Below, one piece after another: positions 34,399-43,557 of a DNA stretch of 64,000 nt. Made by a program: the position numbers and the translations under genes. The DNA comes from CAWAND01 sp963783335 (GTDB lineage: Bacteria > Chloroflexota > Anaerolineae > Anaerolineales > E44-bin32). Where the stretch lies: assembly GCA_963783335.1 (NCBI GenBank), contig CAWAND010000010.1:558001-622000 (forward strand), given 5' to 3'. Within the stretch, counting starts at the first letter, position 1. Every line of letters starts with the position of its first letter. The notes below the pieces were generated by a model that made no database searches, was not told the origin of the DNA, and saw nothing but the letters and a program-made list of their open reading frames with translations.

Positions 34399-35201
34399 TG
34401 CGCCGCACGTGGGTTGTTCTAGCGGCCGCTTTCGTCCTCGGACTGATCGGGGGTCTCTACTATGCCTGGGGTGTCAACCCGGTTGAATACGTGGACTCGG
34501 CCCCCAATTCCCTTCGTGAACCCTACCGTGAAAACTACTTGATTCTCATCGCATCCGCCTATGCTCAGACCGGCGATTTGGCCCGCGCCCGTGCCCGCCT
34601 CTCCTTGTTCGATGACCCACATATGCACGACACGCTCGCCGCCTTGGCCCAGCGGGAGCTGGCAAGGGGCAGTTCTGAGCAAGAGGCCCAGGCGCTGGCC
34701 GCACTGGCAGCACGGATCGAGGAAACGGCCTCGCCGGCGAGCAGTCAAGCCCCCCAGGCGACATCGCTGGGCACCGTCACCGCCAGCACCACTTCACGCC
34801 CAGCCACCTTCACCCCAACGCCCACACCGAGGCGAACCCCAACGCCAACCGCCACCCCAGGTGCACCGTTTGAGCTGTCATCCCGCCAAGCGATATGTGA
34901 TCCCGAAGCGCCAGCGCCGCTCATCGAAGTGGTGGTGCTGGATGCCGCCTCTGATCCGGTGCCCGGGGTGGAAGTCCTGGTCGTGTGGGACAACGGGCAG
35001 GACCACTTCTTCACTGGGCTTAAGCCCGAACTTGGCCTGGGCTACGGTGATTTCACGATGACCGAGGGGGTTACCTACACCGTCCAGTTGAAGGACTCGG
35101 CCAACCCGGTGACCGGTATCTATTCGCAAGCATGCACTGCCGAAGACGGGACGACTTTCCCCGGCTCCGTTGAGCTGACCTTTGCCCAGCCCAAGCCCTG
35201 A
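34395..35201 (+). CDS. Single-pass membrane protein with Thr/Pro linker and C-terminal domain
   Basis: A 268-residue protein. An N-terminal helix and helical domain like those of the upstream paralogue are followed by a TPTPTPRRTPTPT-type linker and a C-terminal beta domain (about 165-268; IEVVVLDAASDPVPGVEVLV, Ig-like or carboxypeptidase-regulatory-like). Two Cys in that domain could form a disulfide. It is probably membrane-anchored facing outward; no known function. Confidence 0.68.
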   Translation: MMRRTWVVLAAAFVLGLIGGLYYAWGVNPVEYVDSAPNSLREPYRENYLILIASAYAQTGDLARARARLSLFDDPHMHDTLAALAQRELARGSSEQEAQALAALAARIEETASPASSQAPQATSLGTVTASTTSRPATFTPTPTPRRTPTPTATPGAPFELSSRQAICDPEAPAPLIEVVVLDAASDPVPGVEVLVVWDNGQDHFFTGLKPELGLGYGDFTMTEGVTYTVQLKDSANPVTGIYSQACTAEDGTTFPGSVELTFAQPKP

Positions 35202-35206
35202 TCGAC

Positions 35207-35236
35207 AAACAAAACGGCCACCGCAAGTGGGTGACC
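35207..35236 (-). terminator. Intrinsic terminator after bactofilin
   Basis: On the minus strand GGTCACC and GGTGGCC form a 7-bp stem with a 7-base loop, then GTTTTGTTT. It lies 50 bp after the bactofilin stop, between convergent genes. Confidence 0.7.
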
Positions 35237-35285
35237 GGCCATCTGCCTGCGCGGCCTAGATCACGGCTGGCTGATGAGCCTGCCG

Positions 35286-35750
35286 TCATGGCGCCTCGGT
35301 CAGGCCCTCATGGTCATCATCTTCGACCTTCCCATCGGCGTTGTCTTCGACGCCCTCCGGCTCCGAGCGGAAACCCAAATCCAAAGACTCTTCCATGGTA
35401 ATCTGGCCCCTCAAGAAAGCACCCTCTTCCGTGGACAGCGCCACGGTGGTCACATCACCCCAAACGCGACCGGTGCCCATGATTTCCAGCCGCTGGGCCT
35501 GTATGTTTCCCTTGACCGATCCAGAGACAACCACGGTGACCGCCTGGATATCATCACAGGTCACCCGTCCTTGTTCTCCGATGACCACCAGGCCGTGCAG
35601 ATGGATGTCGCCATCGAAGGCGCCTTCGATACGAATGCCGCCCGTCCCCGACAGGTTCCCCCGCCAGGTAAGTCCCGGCCCCAGCACCGAATCGACGCGA
35701 TCTGGAGCATTTGACTCCTCGGGTGCATGGTCGCTGCCTCTTCGAAACAT
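35286..35750 (-). CDS. Bactofilin (polymer-forming cytoskeletal protein)
   Basis: A 154-residue bactofilin-family protein (DUF583) with the repetitive beta-helix core (GGIRIEGAFDGDIH ... VSGSVKGNIQAQRLEIMGTGRVWGDV). An unstructured N-terminus and an acidic C-terminal tail flank it. Bactofilins form nucleotide-independent filaments used in shape or localisation. ATG 35750 has an AAGGAG site upstream. Confidence 0.9.
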   Translation of the reverse strand: MFRRGSDHAPEESNAPDRVDSVLGPGLTWRGNLSGTGGIRIEGAFDGDIHLHGLVVIGEQGRVTCDDIQAVTVVVSGSVKGNIQAQRLEIMGTGRVWGDVTTVALSTEEGAFLRGQITMEESLDLGFRSEPEGVEDNADGKVEDDDHEGLTEAP

Positions 35751-35836
35751 TCCTGGCTCCTTACGTGAGTTGTCCGCCGGCACGCAGGCTGTTGCCCGCA
35801 TCGGCGAAATGGCCGGATTCTTGAGCGAGAGGTCGC

Positions 35837-35856
35837 TTAGTGAAAATCTTCACTAA
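35837..35856. promoter_or_regulatory. Variant CRP-like palindrome upstream of bactofilin
   Basis: TTAGTGA-N6-TCACTAA: the same architecture and 6-bp spacer as the TTGTGA-N6-TCACAA elements, changed symmetrically at one position in each half. About 87 bp upstream of the bactofilin ATG. Symmetric change suggests function. Confidence 0.45.
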
Positions 35857-35874
35857 CTGATCTCCGTTTAGCGA

Positions 35875-36852
35875 TCATACTTCAAGTTCGGCGACGCTCG
35901 GAAGGCCTGCCAACGATCGCGCACTTCTCACTGCCCGCACGATAGCTTGTGCCACAACCTCGGCGGCAAAGGCACCAATCAGATTGACGTCTGTTGAGAC
36001 AGCGCCGGTAGCAAGTGCAAACAGCGTGTCTCCGTCCACCATCGTGTGCGCCGGCCGCACCGTCCGCGCGACACCGTCCTGGGCCATCTGGGCGACCTTG
36101 TTGGCGCCTTCCTTGTCAAGACGGGCATTGGTGGCCACCACTCCGATCACCGTGTTGTCGCCGCCTCCAAAGGTCATATCCTCCCGCTGTGCCATTTGCT
36201 GCATGATATCCAGCGTCCTAAGAAATGGCCGGCCTGAACCTTTTTCGGCTCTGGGTCCGGCCAGCAACTCTCCCGACGCGGGGTCGACCACGTCGCCCAT
36301 GGCATTGACAGCCACCAAAGCTCCAACCACCAGTTCATCGTTCAGGTGGGCGCTTGCCGTCCCGACACCCGATTTGACGGCACGATCCATCCCCAAGATC
36401 TTGCCGACGCTGGCTCCCGTGCCCACGCCCACGCTGCCTTCAGCCGGCGCTTCTCCACTGGCGGCCTCGCAGGCCTGAAAGCCCATATCCGCCGTAGGCC
36501 GCACTGCAGCACTTCCCAGACCGAGATCGAAGAGAATGGCGGCCGGCACAATGGGGACGCGGGCCACACCCACATCGAAGCCGACGCCGCGCGCCTCCAA
36601 CCAGCGGACAACCCCCGTGGCGGCGTCCAGCCCAAAAGCTGAACCTCCAGAAAGGACGATGGCGTGAACCTGCTGGACCAGGTGCATCGGGCGCAGAGGG
36701 TCGGTCTCACGCGTTCCGGGCGCACCGCCGCGCTGGTCGACGCCGCCCACCGCACCCTCCTCGCATAGGACGACGGTACAGCCTGTGGCAGCCAGTTCAT
36801 CTTGGGCGTGGCCAACCTTGATCCCTGGGACATCGGTGATGCTGCCGGTCAT
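35875..36852 (-). CDS. P1-family (DmpA/NylC-like) N-terminal nucleophile peptidase
   Basis: A 325-residue protein starting ITDVPGIKVGHAQ, the hallmark of P1 peptidases, with VLSGGSAFGLDAATG, GSVGVGTGASVGK and HTMVDGDTLFALAT. These proteins self-cleave to expose a Ser or Thr nucleophile; the candidate site here is DNT in GGGDNTVIGVVATNA, giving Thr as in NylC rather than Ser as in DmpA. Substrate unknown. ATG 36852 matches the family start. Confidence 0.88.
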   Translation of the reverse strand: MTGSITDVPGIKVGHAQDELAATGCTVVLCEEGAVGGVDQRGGAPGTRETDPLRPMHLVQQVHAIVLSGGSAFGLDAATGVVRWLEARGVGFDVGVARVPIVPAAILFDLGLGSAAVRPTADMGFQACEAASGEAPAEGSVGVGTGASVGKILGMDRAVKSGVGTASAHLNDELVVGALVAVNAMGDVVDPASGELLAGPRAEKGSGRPFLRTLDIMQQMAQREDMTFGGGDNTVIGVVATNARLDKEGANKVAQMAQDGVARTVRPAHTMVDGDTLFALATGAVSTDVNLIGAFAAEVVAQAIVRAVRSARSLAGLPSVAELEV

Positions 36853-36868
36853 GTGAGCACCCCTTCTA

Positions 36869-37276
36869 TCAGCGGATTCCGCTATCGTAGACGACATCGA
36901 GCTCGAGCCACTGGCCGGCATCCAGATGAAACGGCATGGGCTGCGCCTGGGGCGGGACAGCCGGTGACGGCGTTGTGGGAACCAGCCGATAATCGCCGGG
37001 CGCCAGCGCCAGCCGGTATCTGCCAGATGCATCCGTCTCAATCTTGGCGATGACCTGCTCTCCGAGTGGGTCGGTCACAGTCAGGGTCGTCTGATAGGGC
37101 CTGTCGGGGCAGGGCGACTCAACCCGCACCACGGGACACGCCGGGCCAATTGTGACCTGGCCCATGATCCCCAACTCGGAAACCGCCGGACTCGCAGTCG
37201 GCGCCGCCGGCAGGGGGTGCCCGCTGCAGGCTGACGTCAGGGTCAACGCCACCAGCAGCGCCAGGACGGCCTTCAT
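36869..37276 (-). CDS. Small lipoprotein with carboxypeptidase-regulatory-like domain
   Basis: A 135-residue lipoprotein: signal ending LTSAC, short Pro/Ala linker, then a transthyretin-like beta domain (GQVTIGPACPVV ... IETDASGRYRLALAPGDYRL). Two Cys (PACP, SPCP) may pair. It overlaps the stop of the PF04008 gene (ATGA), so they are co-translated. Function unknown. Confidence 0.72.
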   Translation of the reverse strand: MKAVLALLVALTLTSACSGHPLPAAPTASPAVSELGIMGQVTIGPACPVVRVESPCPDRPYQTTLTVTDPLGEQVIAKIETDASGRYRLALAPGDYRLVPTTPSPAVPPQAQPMPFHLDAGQWLELDVVYDSGIR

Positions 37277-37758
37277 TCCAGCTTGTATCCGATCTGCCTC
37301 AGCAGGCCCATGCGCGCTTGCGTGGCAGCGTCGTCCTCGACGCCTTTGGGGCTGATGCCGTCCACGACCCCTACAACGCCTCTTCCCTGCTCGGTTTCAG
37401 CCACCAGCACCTGGACCGGATTGGCGGTGGCGCAATATATGCGGCAAACCTCCGGCACGCCTTTGACGGCGTTGAGCACGTTCACCGGAAACGCGTTGCC
37501 AACGAAGAGCACGAAAACGTGGCCGGCCCCGATCGCCAATGCGTTCTCAACCGCCAGGGAGACCAGGGCATCCGATGTACCCGTTTTACGGACCAAGGCC
37601 TCCCCCGAAGCTTCACAGAAGGCAAGCCCAAACTGGATCCCGGGCACACTGTTGACCATGGCTTCATGCAGATCTTCGACTGTCTTGATGAAATGGGATT
37701 GACCGAGAATCACGTTCACGGACTCTGGATTCTCTAGAGGAACAACTTGGATCTCCAT
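37273..37758 (-). CDS. Adenosine-specific kinase family protein (PF04008)
   Basis: A 161-residue protein matching the compact family typified by Pyrobaculum PAE0151: VPLENPESVNVILGQSHFIKT, FGLAFCEASG, GHVFVLFV and the signature YCATANPVQVLVAETEQGRGVVGVVDG. The family occurs mainly in archaea and some thermophilic or Chloroflexota bacteria; the kinase function is inferred from structure. It covers the full family length. Confidence 0.83.
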   Translation of the reverse strand: MEIQVVPLENPESVNVILGQSHFIKTVEDLHEAMVNSVPGIQFGLAFCEASGEALVRKTGTSDALVSLAVENALAIGAGHVFVLFVGNAFPVNVLNAVKGVPEVCRIYCATANPVQVLVAETEQGRGVVGVVDGISPKGVEDDAATQARMGLLRQIGYKLE

Positions 37759-37855
37759 CTCGCTTCCTCCTCAATGGGCCAGCGCGGTGAGGCACTTTTG
37801 GGCTGACATTTCCATTCTAGCCGAGCCAATCGAGCAAGCCCGCGGCATCCGCCCA

Positions 37856-39043
37856 TCAGCGGGCGAAGTCAATCTGCCAGGCACCTTGGTCAGGTTGAGA
37901 GATCTCACTCCCCAGGCTGACAATCTCGACCCAAGTGGGCCCAAACGCCAGCGGCATGCGAAGCCCATTGGCGTCCAGCCATTGAAGGGGAGAATCCTGG
38001 TCGGTGACGGCCCAGGTACCACGGTACAGGCGGCCGTTCCGCAACAACAATATGGGGCGAGGTGGCTCGAACCACAGGCTGATATCGAGCAGATTGGGTC
38101 GAACGGCGTCATGCGCGGCGAACACGACAATCACGTTCGGGAATGCCAACTGCTCTCCGGTGAGAGCATCCACCGCCGGCGCCAGCTGGCCGCCGGTTTT
38201 GTCCTGCAAGCGCACGTAGGCACCAAGTTCCTGATCATAATCCCACCCAACACTGTTGAGCTGGGCATAGGTCACGCGCACATGCTCAGCCAGCTCACCT
38301 CCGGGCGGGACTCGGTCGTCAAAGACGTAGCCGCTCAGGTCGGGCTTCATACCTCCGTTGGTCAACCCATTGACATAGCGGCTGAGCGCCCTTGTGTCGG
38401 CGAAAGCGGCGCTGGCGCTGGCCTGGTCTTGCGGACAGAGACCAGGGCAGAGCGAAGGCCCGGCGTTGAACAGGCGCCCGGGAAGCTGACTACGAAGGGT
38501 CTTGTCTACCTCCGGAATGGCGCCATTGACCCCCAGGATTCCCCCGTAGAGACGTACGAGCTCACCATCTACCCATTGGCCGGACGTTATCGGGCCAGCG
38601 CCGGCAGCATTCCTTCCGTAGAAGAAAGCAAGAAAACGCGTCGTACCCTGACCCGAGGCGTGCTCGAAGACCAAATCCGCTCTGGACAAGCCAGACTGCG
38701 GCCGGATCTTGACCGGAAAGTTCGCATACTCCAAACCTACGGGCCGCCGCTCCAACAGTGCCGGCGAGGCAACCTTTAGGCCCGTAAGAGGACTTACATC
38801 TGCCGGGAATCCACTCGGTCCGATCCTTCGGTAGGTCGTTGTGGCCACGGTAGGAACGGGCGACGGGCTGTCGGACTGCACCCGGCGCGTCGGGCGAAGG
38901 GTATCTGTGGGAACCGCTTGCTGGGTCTGGGAAGCGCGGCGCGTCCGCTCGGCGGTCAAAATCGATGGCGTCGAACTGCACGCCAAAGCCGTAAGCAGCA
39001 TGATCAGGATCGTGGTCGCTCGAGGGCGAAGAGACGCGGGCAT
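37856..39043 (-). CDS. DUF3048 lipoprotein (YerB-like)
   Basis: A 395-residue lipoprotein: signal ending LTALAC, Ser/Thr/Arg-rich linker, then the DUF3048 N-terminal domain (PLTGLKV, RRPVGLEYANFP, RPQSGLSRADLVFEH, GTTRFLAFFYG) and its C-terminal partner. B. subtilis YerB belongs to this family; the function is not established. ATG 39043 gives the lipoprotein signal; the longer frame to 39142 is rejected. Confidence 0.86.
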   Translation of the reverse strand: MPASLRPRATTILIMLLTALACSSTPSILTAERTRRASQTQQAVPTDTLRPTRRVQSDSPSPVPTVATTTYRRIGPSGFPADVSPLTGLKVASPALLERRPVGLEYANFPVKIRPQSGLSRADLVFEHASGQGTTRFLAFFYGRNAAGAGPITSGQWVDGELVRLYGGILGVNGAIPEVDKTLRSQLPGRLFNAGPSLCPGLCPQDQASASAAFADTRALSRYVNGLTNGGMKPDLSGYVFDDRVPPGGELAEHVRVTYAQLNSVGWDYDQELGAYVRLQDKTGGQLAPAVDALTGEQLAFPNVIVVFAAHDAVRPNLLDISLWFEPPRPILLLRNGRLYRGTWAVTDQDSPLQWLDANGLRMPLAFGPTWVEIVSLGSEISQPDQGAWQIDFAR

Positions 39044-39171
39044 GCTCGGATGATACCCCACGCGGCTCCCCCACCGGTCGGCAACCTTTACAATTTGGTG
39101 ACCGACATCGGGTGGGATACAATCACCCCTGCCAACCCCCACCGAGAGGTTGCGGATCAGGAGAGCACGTT

Positions 39172-40832
39172 TTGCCCAAACCAGCCATCCTCACCGTTGA
39201 CGATGAGCCACAAGTGCTAAACGCTATCGAACGCGACCTGCGCAAACACTATCGCGATCGATATCGTATCCTGAAGGCAAAATCGGGTGACGAGGCGATG
39301 GAGACGATCGTTGAGCTGCGTCGGCGGGATGACCCGGTGGCCCTGTTTCTGGTCGACCAACGCATGCCGCGCATGTCGGGCACTGAATTCCTGACCCAGG
39401 CGCGAGATCACTATCCCGAAGCGCGCAAGGTCCTCCTCACCGCCTACGCCGACACCGAGGCCGCCATCGACAGCATCAACAGCATCGGCCTCGACTACTA
39501 CCTGCTCAAGCCGTGGGATCCGCCTGAACAGCACCTATATCCCATTCTGGATGACCTGTTGGGCGATTGGGCAGCGATGGCCGTGCTGCCCTACGAGGGG
39601 ATTCGCGTGCTTGGGCACCTGCTCACCCCTGACAGCCACCGGGTGAAAGACTTCTTGGCCCGCAACCAAATCCCTTACCGATGGGTGAGCTTGGAGGACG
39701 ATCCGCAGGGCCGCGCCCTTTGGGAGAGCCTGCCGCAGGAGGAGCGCAAGCTGCCGCTGGTGTTTTTCCCGGATGGAGAGTATCTCACTCAGCCGGACAA
39801 CATCACCTTGGCCAAGAAAGCTGGCTTGACGACGGAGCCCAGCCAGCCCTTTTACGATCTGGTGATCGTCGGGGCCGGCCCCGCCGGGCTCGCGGCCGCG
39901 GTCTACGGCGCATCTGAGGGTTTGCGCACAGTGCTGGTGGAAAAGGAGGGCACCGGTGGTCAAGCGGGAACCAGCGCCCGGATTGAAAACTACCTCGGCT
40001 TCCCCAAGGGACTAAGCGGCGCCGACTTGGCCCGCCGCGCTGTCACCCAGGCCCGTCGATTCGGCGCCGAGCTGCTGGCCGCCCAAGAAGTCACCGGCTT
40101 ACGGGTGGACGACAACTACCGATTTGTGCAGCTCGCAGGTGGGCAGGAGATCTCCTGCCACACCCTGATCGTGGCAACGGGAGTTGAAACACGCGAGCTT
40201 AAGGTCCCCGGTGCCGAAGCCCTCACCGGCAGTTCTCTCTTCTACGGCGCTGCCGTCACCGAGGCCGCCAATTTTCGTGATCGGACAGTCTTCGTCGTGG
40301 GAGGGGGCAATTCAGCCGGGCAGGGCGCGGTCTTTCTCTCTCGCTACGCCAGCCGTGTTCAACTCTTGGTGCGCGGCTCGGCCCTCACCAACGGAATGTC
40401 CCAATACCTTGTGGACCAGGTCGAAGCCGTCGATAACATTGAGGTGCACACCGGGACCGAGATCGTCGAGCTTGACGGCCAGGATCAGCTTGAGGCCGTT
40501 CAGGTGAAAGATCGGGATTCGGGGGGACTCGCAGACTAGAAGGGGCAGCCATCTTCGTCTTCATCGGCGCCATTCCGAGAACGGAGATCATCGGAGATGT
40601 CCTGGCGCGCGATCGAGCCGGCTTTATCCTGACCGGGGCTGATTTGGTCCAGGACGGCAAACGGCCTGCCACCTGGACGCTAAAGCGAGATCCCTTCTTG
40701 CTTGAAACCAGCGTGCCCGGAATCTTCGCCGCCGGTGATGTGCGGCACGGATCCATCAAGCGTGTGGCCGCCGCTATCGGCGAAGGCTCCGCCTGCGTTC
40801 AATTCGCCCATCAGTATCTGCGGACGGTATAG
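39172..40832 (+). pseudogene. Receiver domain fused to thioredoxin-reductase-like flavoprotein, frameshifted near the 3' end
   Basis: TTG start at 39172 with AGGAGA seven bases upstream. An N-terminal receiver domain (LTVDDEPQ, LFLVDQRMP, LLKPW) is followed by a thioredoxin-like spacer and a flavin domain with FAD motif VIVGAGPAGLAAA and NADPH motif VVGGGNSAGQG. The CXXC redox pair of true thioredoxin reductases is absent (GSSLFYGAAV in its place). The first frame stops at 40539; the rest (FVFIGAIPRTEIIGD ... GIFAAGDVRHGSIKRVAAAIGEG) continues in another frame to 40832. The shift lies at a run of six G at 40519-40524; seven would restore about 553 residues. Confidence 0.85.
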
Positions 40833-40839
40833 GCGCAAG

Positions 40840-41376
40840 TCAGCCCTCCGGCTTGCCTCTCAGATAGGCCTCCCGGGTCAATCCAACCAACCATTCGTCG
40901 ATAGGCACACCTCGTTTGACCAGCGCCGCTGGTTGGATCTCCTCCAGTTGGAAGCCGTTCTTCTCAAAGGCCCGCCGGCTCGCCCAGTTCCCGACGAAGA
41001 TATCGGCCACGATCTTCTGCAGCCCCAGTTTTTCGAATCCATACGCTGTCAAGCCTCCCACAACTTGCGTGCCGTATCCTTTGCCCTGAAACGGCTCGCC
41101 GATCCACAGGCCCACATTTGCTTGGGCCGCGTCGTCATGCTCCAGGCGCAGATCGCAAGACCCGATGGGCTGCCCAGACTTGCGCAGGACGATGGTGAAG
41201 AAATGTTTGTCGCCAGCAAGCACTTGGAGCGAACGCAGCGCCAGCCCCTGGCTGTACTCCTCGGCCGACTCCGGGCCGTCCCAAGCCAGCGTGTCACAGA
41301 CGCTTGTTCCATCCACAAGCGGAAACAGCACCTCCGCATCCTGCGGAAGCGGTGGGCGTAGCTCAACATCACCCAT
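40840..41376 (-). CDS. GNAT acetyltransferase (RimJ/RimL-type)
   Basis: A 178-residue GNAT protein with the acetyl-CoA loop region GEPFQGKGYGTQVVGGLTAYGF and the RimL-like VFVGNWASRRAFEKNGF ending. The acceptor could be a protein N-terminus or a small amine. A perfect TTGTGA-N6-TCACAA palindrome lies 49 bp upstream of its start. Confidence 0.87.
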   Translation of the reverse strand: MGDVELRPPLPQDAEVLFPLVDGTSVCDTLAWDGPESAEEYSQGLALRSLQVLAGDKHFFTIVLRKSGQPIGSCDLRLEHDDAAQANVGLWIGEPFQGKGYGTQVVGGLTAYGFEKLGLQKIVADIFVGNWASRRAFEKNGFQLEEIQPAALVKRGVPIDEWLVGLTREAYLRGKPEG

Positions 41377-41424
41377 CTACACTCGCCATCCTTCCGAGCA
41401 GGGGAAGCCGGCACTTGGCCCATA

Positions 41425-41442
41425 TTGTGAAATTCATCACAA
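41425..41442. promoter_or_regulatory. CRP-like palindrome upstream of the GNAT gene
   Basis: Exact TTGTGA-N6-TCACAA (spacer AATTCA), 49 bp upstream of the minus-strand ATG at 41376 and next to the DUF72 stop. Confidence 0.5.
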
Positions 41443-41443
41443 A

Positions 41444-42283
41444 TCAAGTGGCCGACCGTGGTCCGCCGTCCCCATCCAAGTCCAGCCCCATTTGGTGCGG
41501 CCTGTTGTCGGGATCACCCGCCGGTTGAAGTTCAAACCCCAGCATCTCGGCGAAGGCGCGGGCGCTCGCCGGACTGTGCCCGGCATAGTGGTTGTTGAAG
41601 TAGCCGTAGAGGTCAATGCCCTGGCGGATGAAGCCCATCACGGTCTCGGACCAGTCGCGCATCTCATCCGTGCGGTCGATCTGGATGTGGTCGAATTTCT
41701 CGACATCTTTGCGACGCCCAAGCCAACGCACAACGCTGAAGTCTGCGGTAACCCAATCTAACCTGGGCATGTAATACAGATCCTGGAGGACCAAGGCGAC
41801 ATTGTGCCCGGAGAGCATCTCCGCCAAGGGTCCCTCAAACCATTTTCGATTGCGCACTTCGACCGCGTAGCGCACCCCTGTCGGGAGGCGGGTCAGGAAC
41901 GCGTCGAGCGCGTCAAAGTAGTCCGGTGAGAAATCGTAGGCGAACTGGAGGGTGAGCACCCCCAGTTTGTCCTCGAGCAAACGCATGCGCTCCACAAAGC
42001 TCTCCGCTTCGGGAAGCGCGCGATCGAGCTTCTTGTCATGGGTGATGCTCCGGGGAAACTTGGCGGCGAAGACAAAGCCTTCCGGCGTGCGGTCACGCCA
42101 GCCCTCGACGACCGAAGGCCGAGGGGCAGCATAGAAAGTGGAATCGATCTCCACGGTGGGGAATTGGGCGGCATAGGCTTCCAGATAGCCGCGCTTCGAG
42201 GTGCCGGGGGGATAGAAAGATCCAACCCAGTCGTCGAACGAAAAGCCCTGCGTACCGATGAGGATTCTGCCTGGTTCAGCCAC
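41444..42283 (-). CDS. DUF72 (YecE-like) protein
   Basis: A 279-residue TIM-barrel protein of the DUF72 family: IGTQGFSFDDWVGSFYP start, EIDSTFYAAPRPSVVEGWRDRTPEGFVFAAKFPRSITHDKKL core (given as consecutive landmarks), VEVRNRKWF, and YGYFNNHYAGHSPASA. Biochemical role unknown. The start is GTG 42283. It lies 24 bp downstream of coaBC on the same strand. Confidence 0.88.
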   Translation of the reverse strand: MAEPGRILIGTQGFSFDDWVGSFYPPGTSKRGYLEAYAAQFPTVEIDSTFYAAPRPSVVEGWRDRTPEGFVFAAKFPRSITHDKKLDRALPEAESFVERMRLLEDKLGVLTLQFAYDFSPDYFDALDAFLTRLPTGVRYAVEVRNRKWFEGPLAEMLSGHNVALVLQDLYYMPRLDWVTADFSVVRWLGRRKDVEKFDHIQIDRTDEMRDWSETVMGFIRQGIDLYGYFNNHYAGHSPASARAFAEMLGFELQPAGDPDNRPHQMGLDLDGDGGPRSAT

Positions 42284-42306
42284 GCGTAGATGCGCCCAGA
42301 GGTTCC

Positions 42307-43557
42307 CTAATCCCGGCCACCCAAGAGAGATTCGACGCGTTCGAGCACACGTTCCGCCACGCCCGCCTTCGAGAGCAGCGGAAGCTCCTGCACGCCGCCG
42401 TCAGGGTCGATCAAGGTCACCCGGTTGGTGTCGACGCCGAAACCGGCGTCGGGATCGGTGACATCATTGGCAACGATCAATGACAGGCCCTTGGCTTCCA
42501 GTTTCTCGGATGCATGGGCCACCAGGTCCTCGCTTTCGGCTGCAAATCCGACTACCACCGCCGGCCGGCCGGTGGCCTTGCGGCGCTCAGCCACCGCTTG
42601 CAGGATGTCATCCGTCGCTTCCAGCGTCAGGGTCTCGGGCCTGGCTGCCTTTTTGATCTTCTCAGACGCCTCGCTCGCCGGCCGAAAATCCGCCACGGCG
42701 GCGGCCATCAGCAGAACGCTGGCCTTGTCGGCGTGCTCGACGACGGCCTCTTCCATCTCGGCGGCGCTGGTCACGTCCAGACGCTTGGCGCCCACCGGCG
42801 TCTCCAGCGTCGTGGGCCCGGCGATCAAGGTTACATCGGCCCCCCGATCGAGGGCCGCCTGCGCCAGGGCGAAGCCCTGCTTGCCTGACGACCGGTTGGC
42901 GATCACCCGCACAGGATCGATCGCCTCGTGAGTGCCGCCTGCCGTCACAACCACCTTTTCGCGCGCCAAGGCCCCCGAGCGGCCGAGCATCAACCGCAGG
43001 TGGCCGATCAGTGCGACCGGCTCGAGCAGGCGTCCCTTGCCCACCAGCCCGGATGCCATTCGTCCCTCGGCCGGACCGGCCAAGGTAACCCCGCGGGCAT
43101 GCAGAATCTCGACATTGGCGCGCACGGCGGTGTGCTGGTACATGCCGACATCCATCGCCGGGGCGACCATGATCGGGCACTCGCAGGCCAGCGCCGCCAG
43201 CGAGACCAGCGAATCGGAGACGCCGTACGCCAACTTGAAGATCGTATTGGCTGTGGCCGGTGCAATCACGTACGCATCCGCCATACGGGCCAGTTCCACA
43301 TGCAGTACATGTTCCTTTTGTCCCCACAGATTGGCCTCGGTGTAGGCCTGGCGGCCGGTCACGGTCCGGAAAGTCAGGGGCGAGACGAAGGATTCGGCGG
43401 CGCGGGTCATCAAGACGTCCACTTCTGCCCCGGCCTGAGTGAGGCGCGAAGCCAGATCGGCCGCCTTGTAGACGGAGATCGAGCCCGTCACACCCAGCAG
43501 AATGCGCTTACCTTGCAGAATCGGGATGATGTCGTTTTTCGGCGTCGAATCGGTCAT
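42307..43557 (-). CDS. coaBC: CoaBC, phosphopantothenoylcysteine synthetase/decarboxylase
   Basis: A 416-residue bifunctional CoA-biosynthesis enzyme. The N-terminal CoaC flavoprotein domain has GVTGSISVYKAADL and APATANT; the C-terminal CoaB domain has TAGGTHEAIDPVRVIANRSSGKQG, AAAVADFRP and the late KxK-type region. It supplies steps after pantothenate kinase, whose gene (coaX) is at 48590. It overlaps the aconitase-X small subunit (ATGA). Confidence 0.95.
   Translation of the reverse strand: MTDSTPKNDIIPILQGKRILLGVTGSISVYKAADLASRLTQAGAEVDVLMTRAAESFVSPLTFRTVTGRQAYTEANLWGQKEHVLHVELARMADAYVIAPATANTIFKLAYGVSDSLVSLAALACECPIMVAPAMDVGMYQHTAVRANVEILHARGVTLAGPAEGRMASGLVGKGRLLEPVALIGHLRLMLGRSGALAREKVVVTAGGTHEAIDPVRVIANRSSGKQGFALAQAALDRGADVTLIAGPTTLETPVGAKRLDVTSAAEMEEAVVEHADKASVLLMAAAVADFRPASEASEKIKKAARPETLTLEATDDILQAVAERRKATGRPAVVVGFAAESEDLVAHASEKLEAKGLSLIVANDVTDPDAGFGVDTNRVTLIDPDGGVQELPLLSKAGVAERVLERVESLLGGRD

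Noticed and set aside
35961..35975. TTGTG-CC-ACAA in the P1 peptidase gene as a CRP-like site
   Set aside because: The spacer is far too short, and it lies within coding sequence.
40644..40832. Stand-alone 62-residue pyridine nucleotide-disulfide oxidoreductase fragment
   Set aside because: It is the out-of-frame end of the receiver-flavoprotein gene at 39172.
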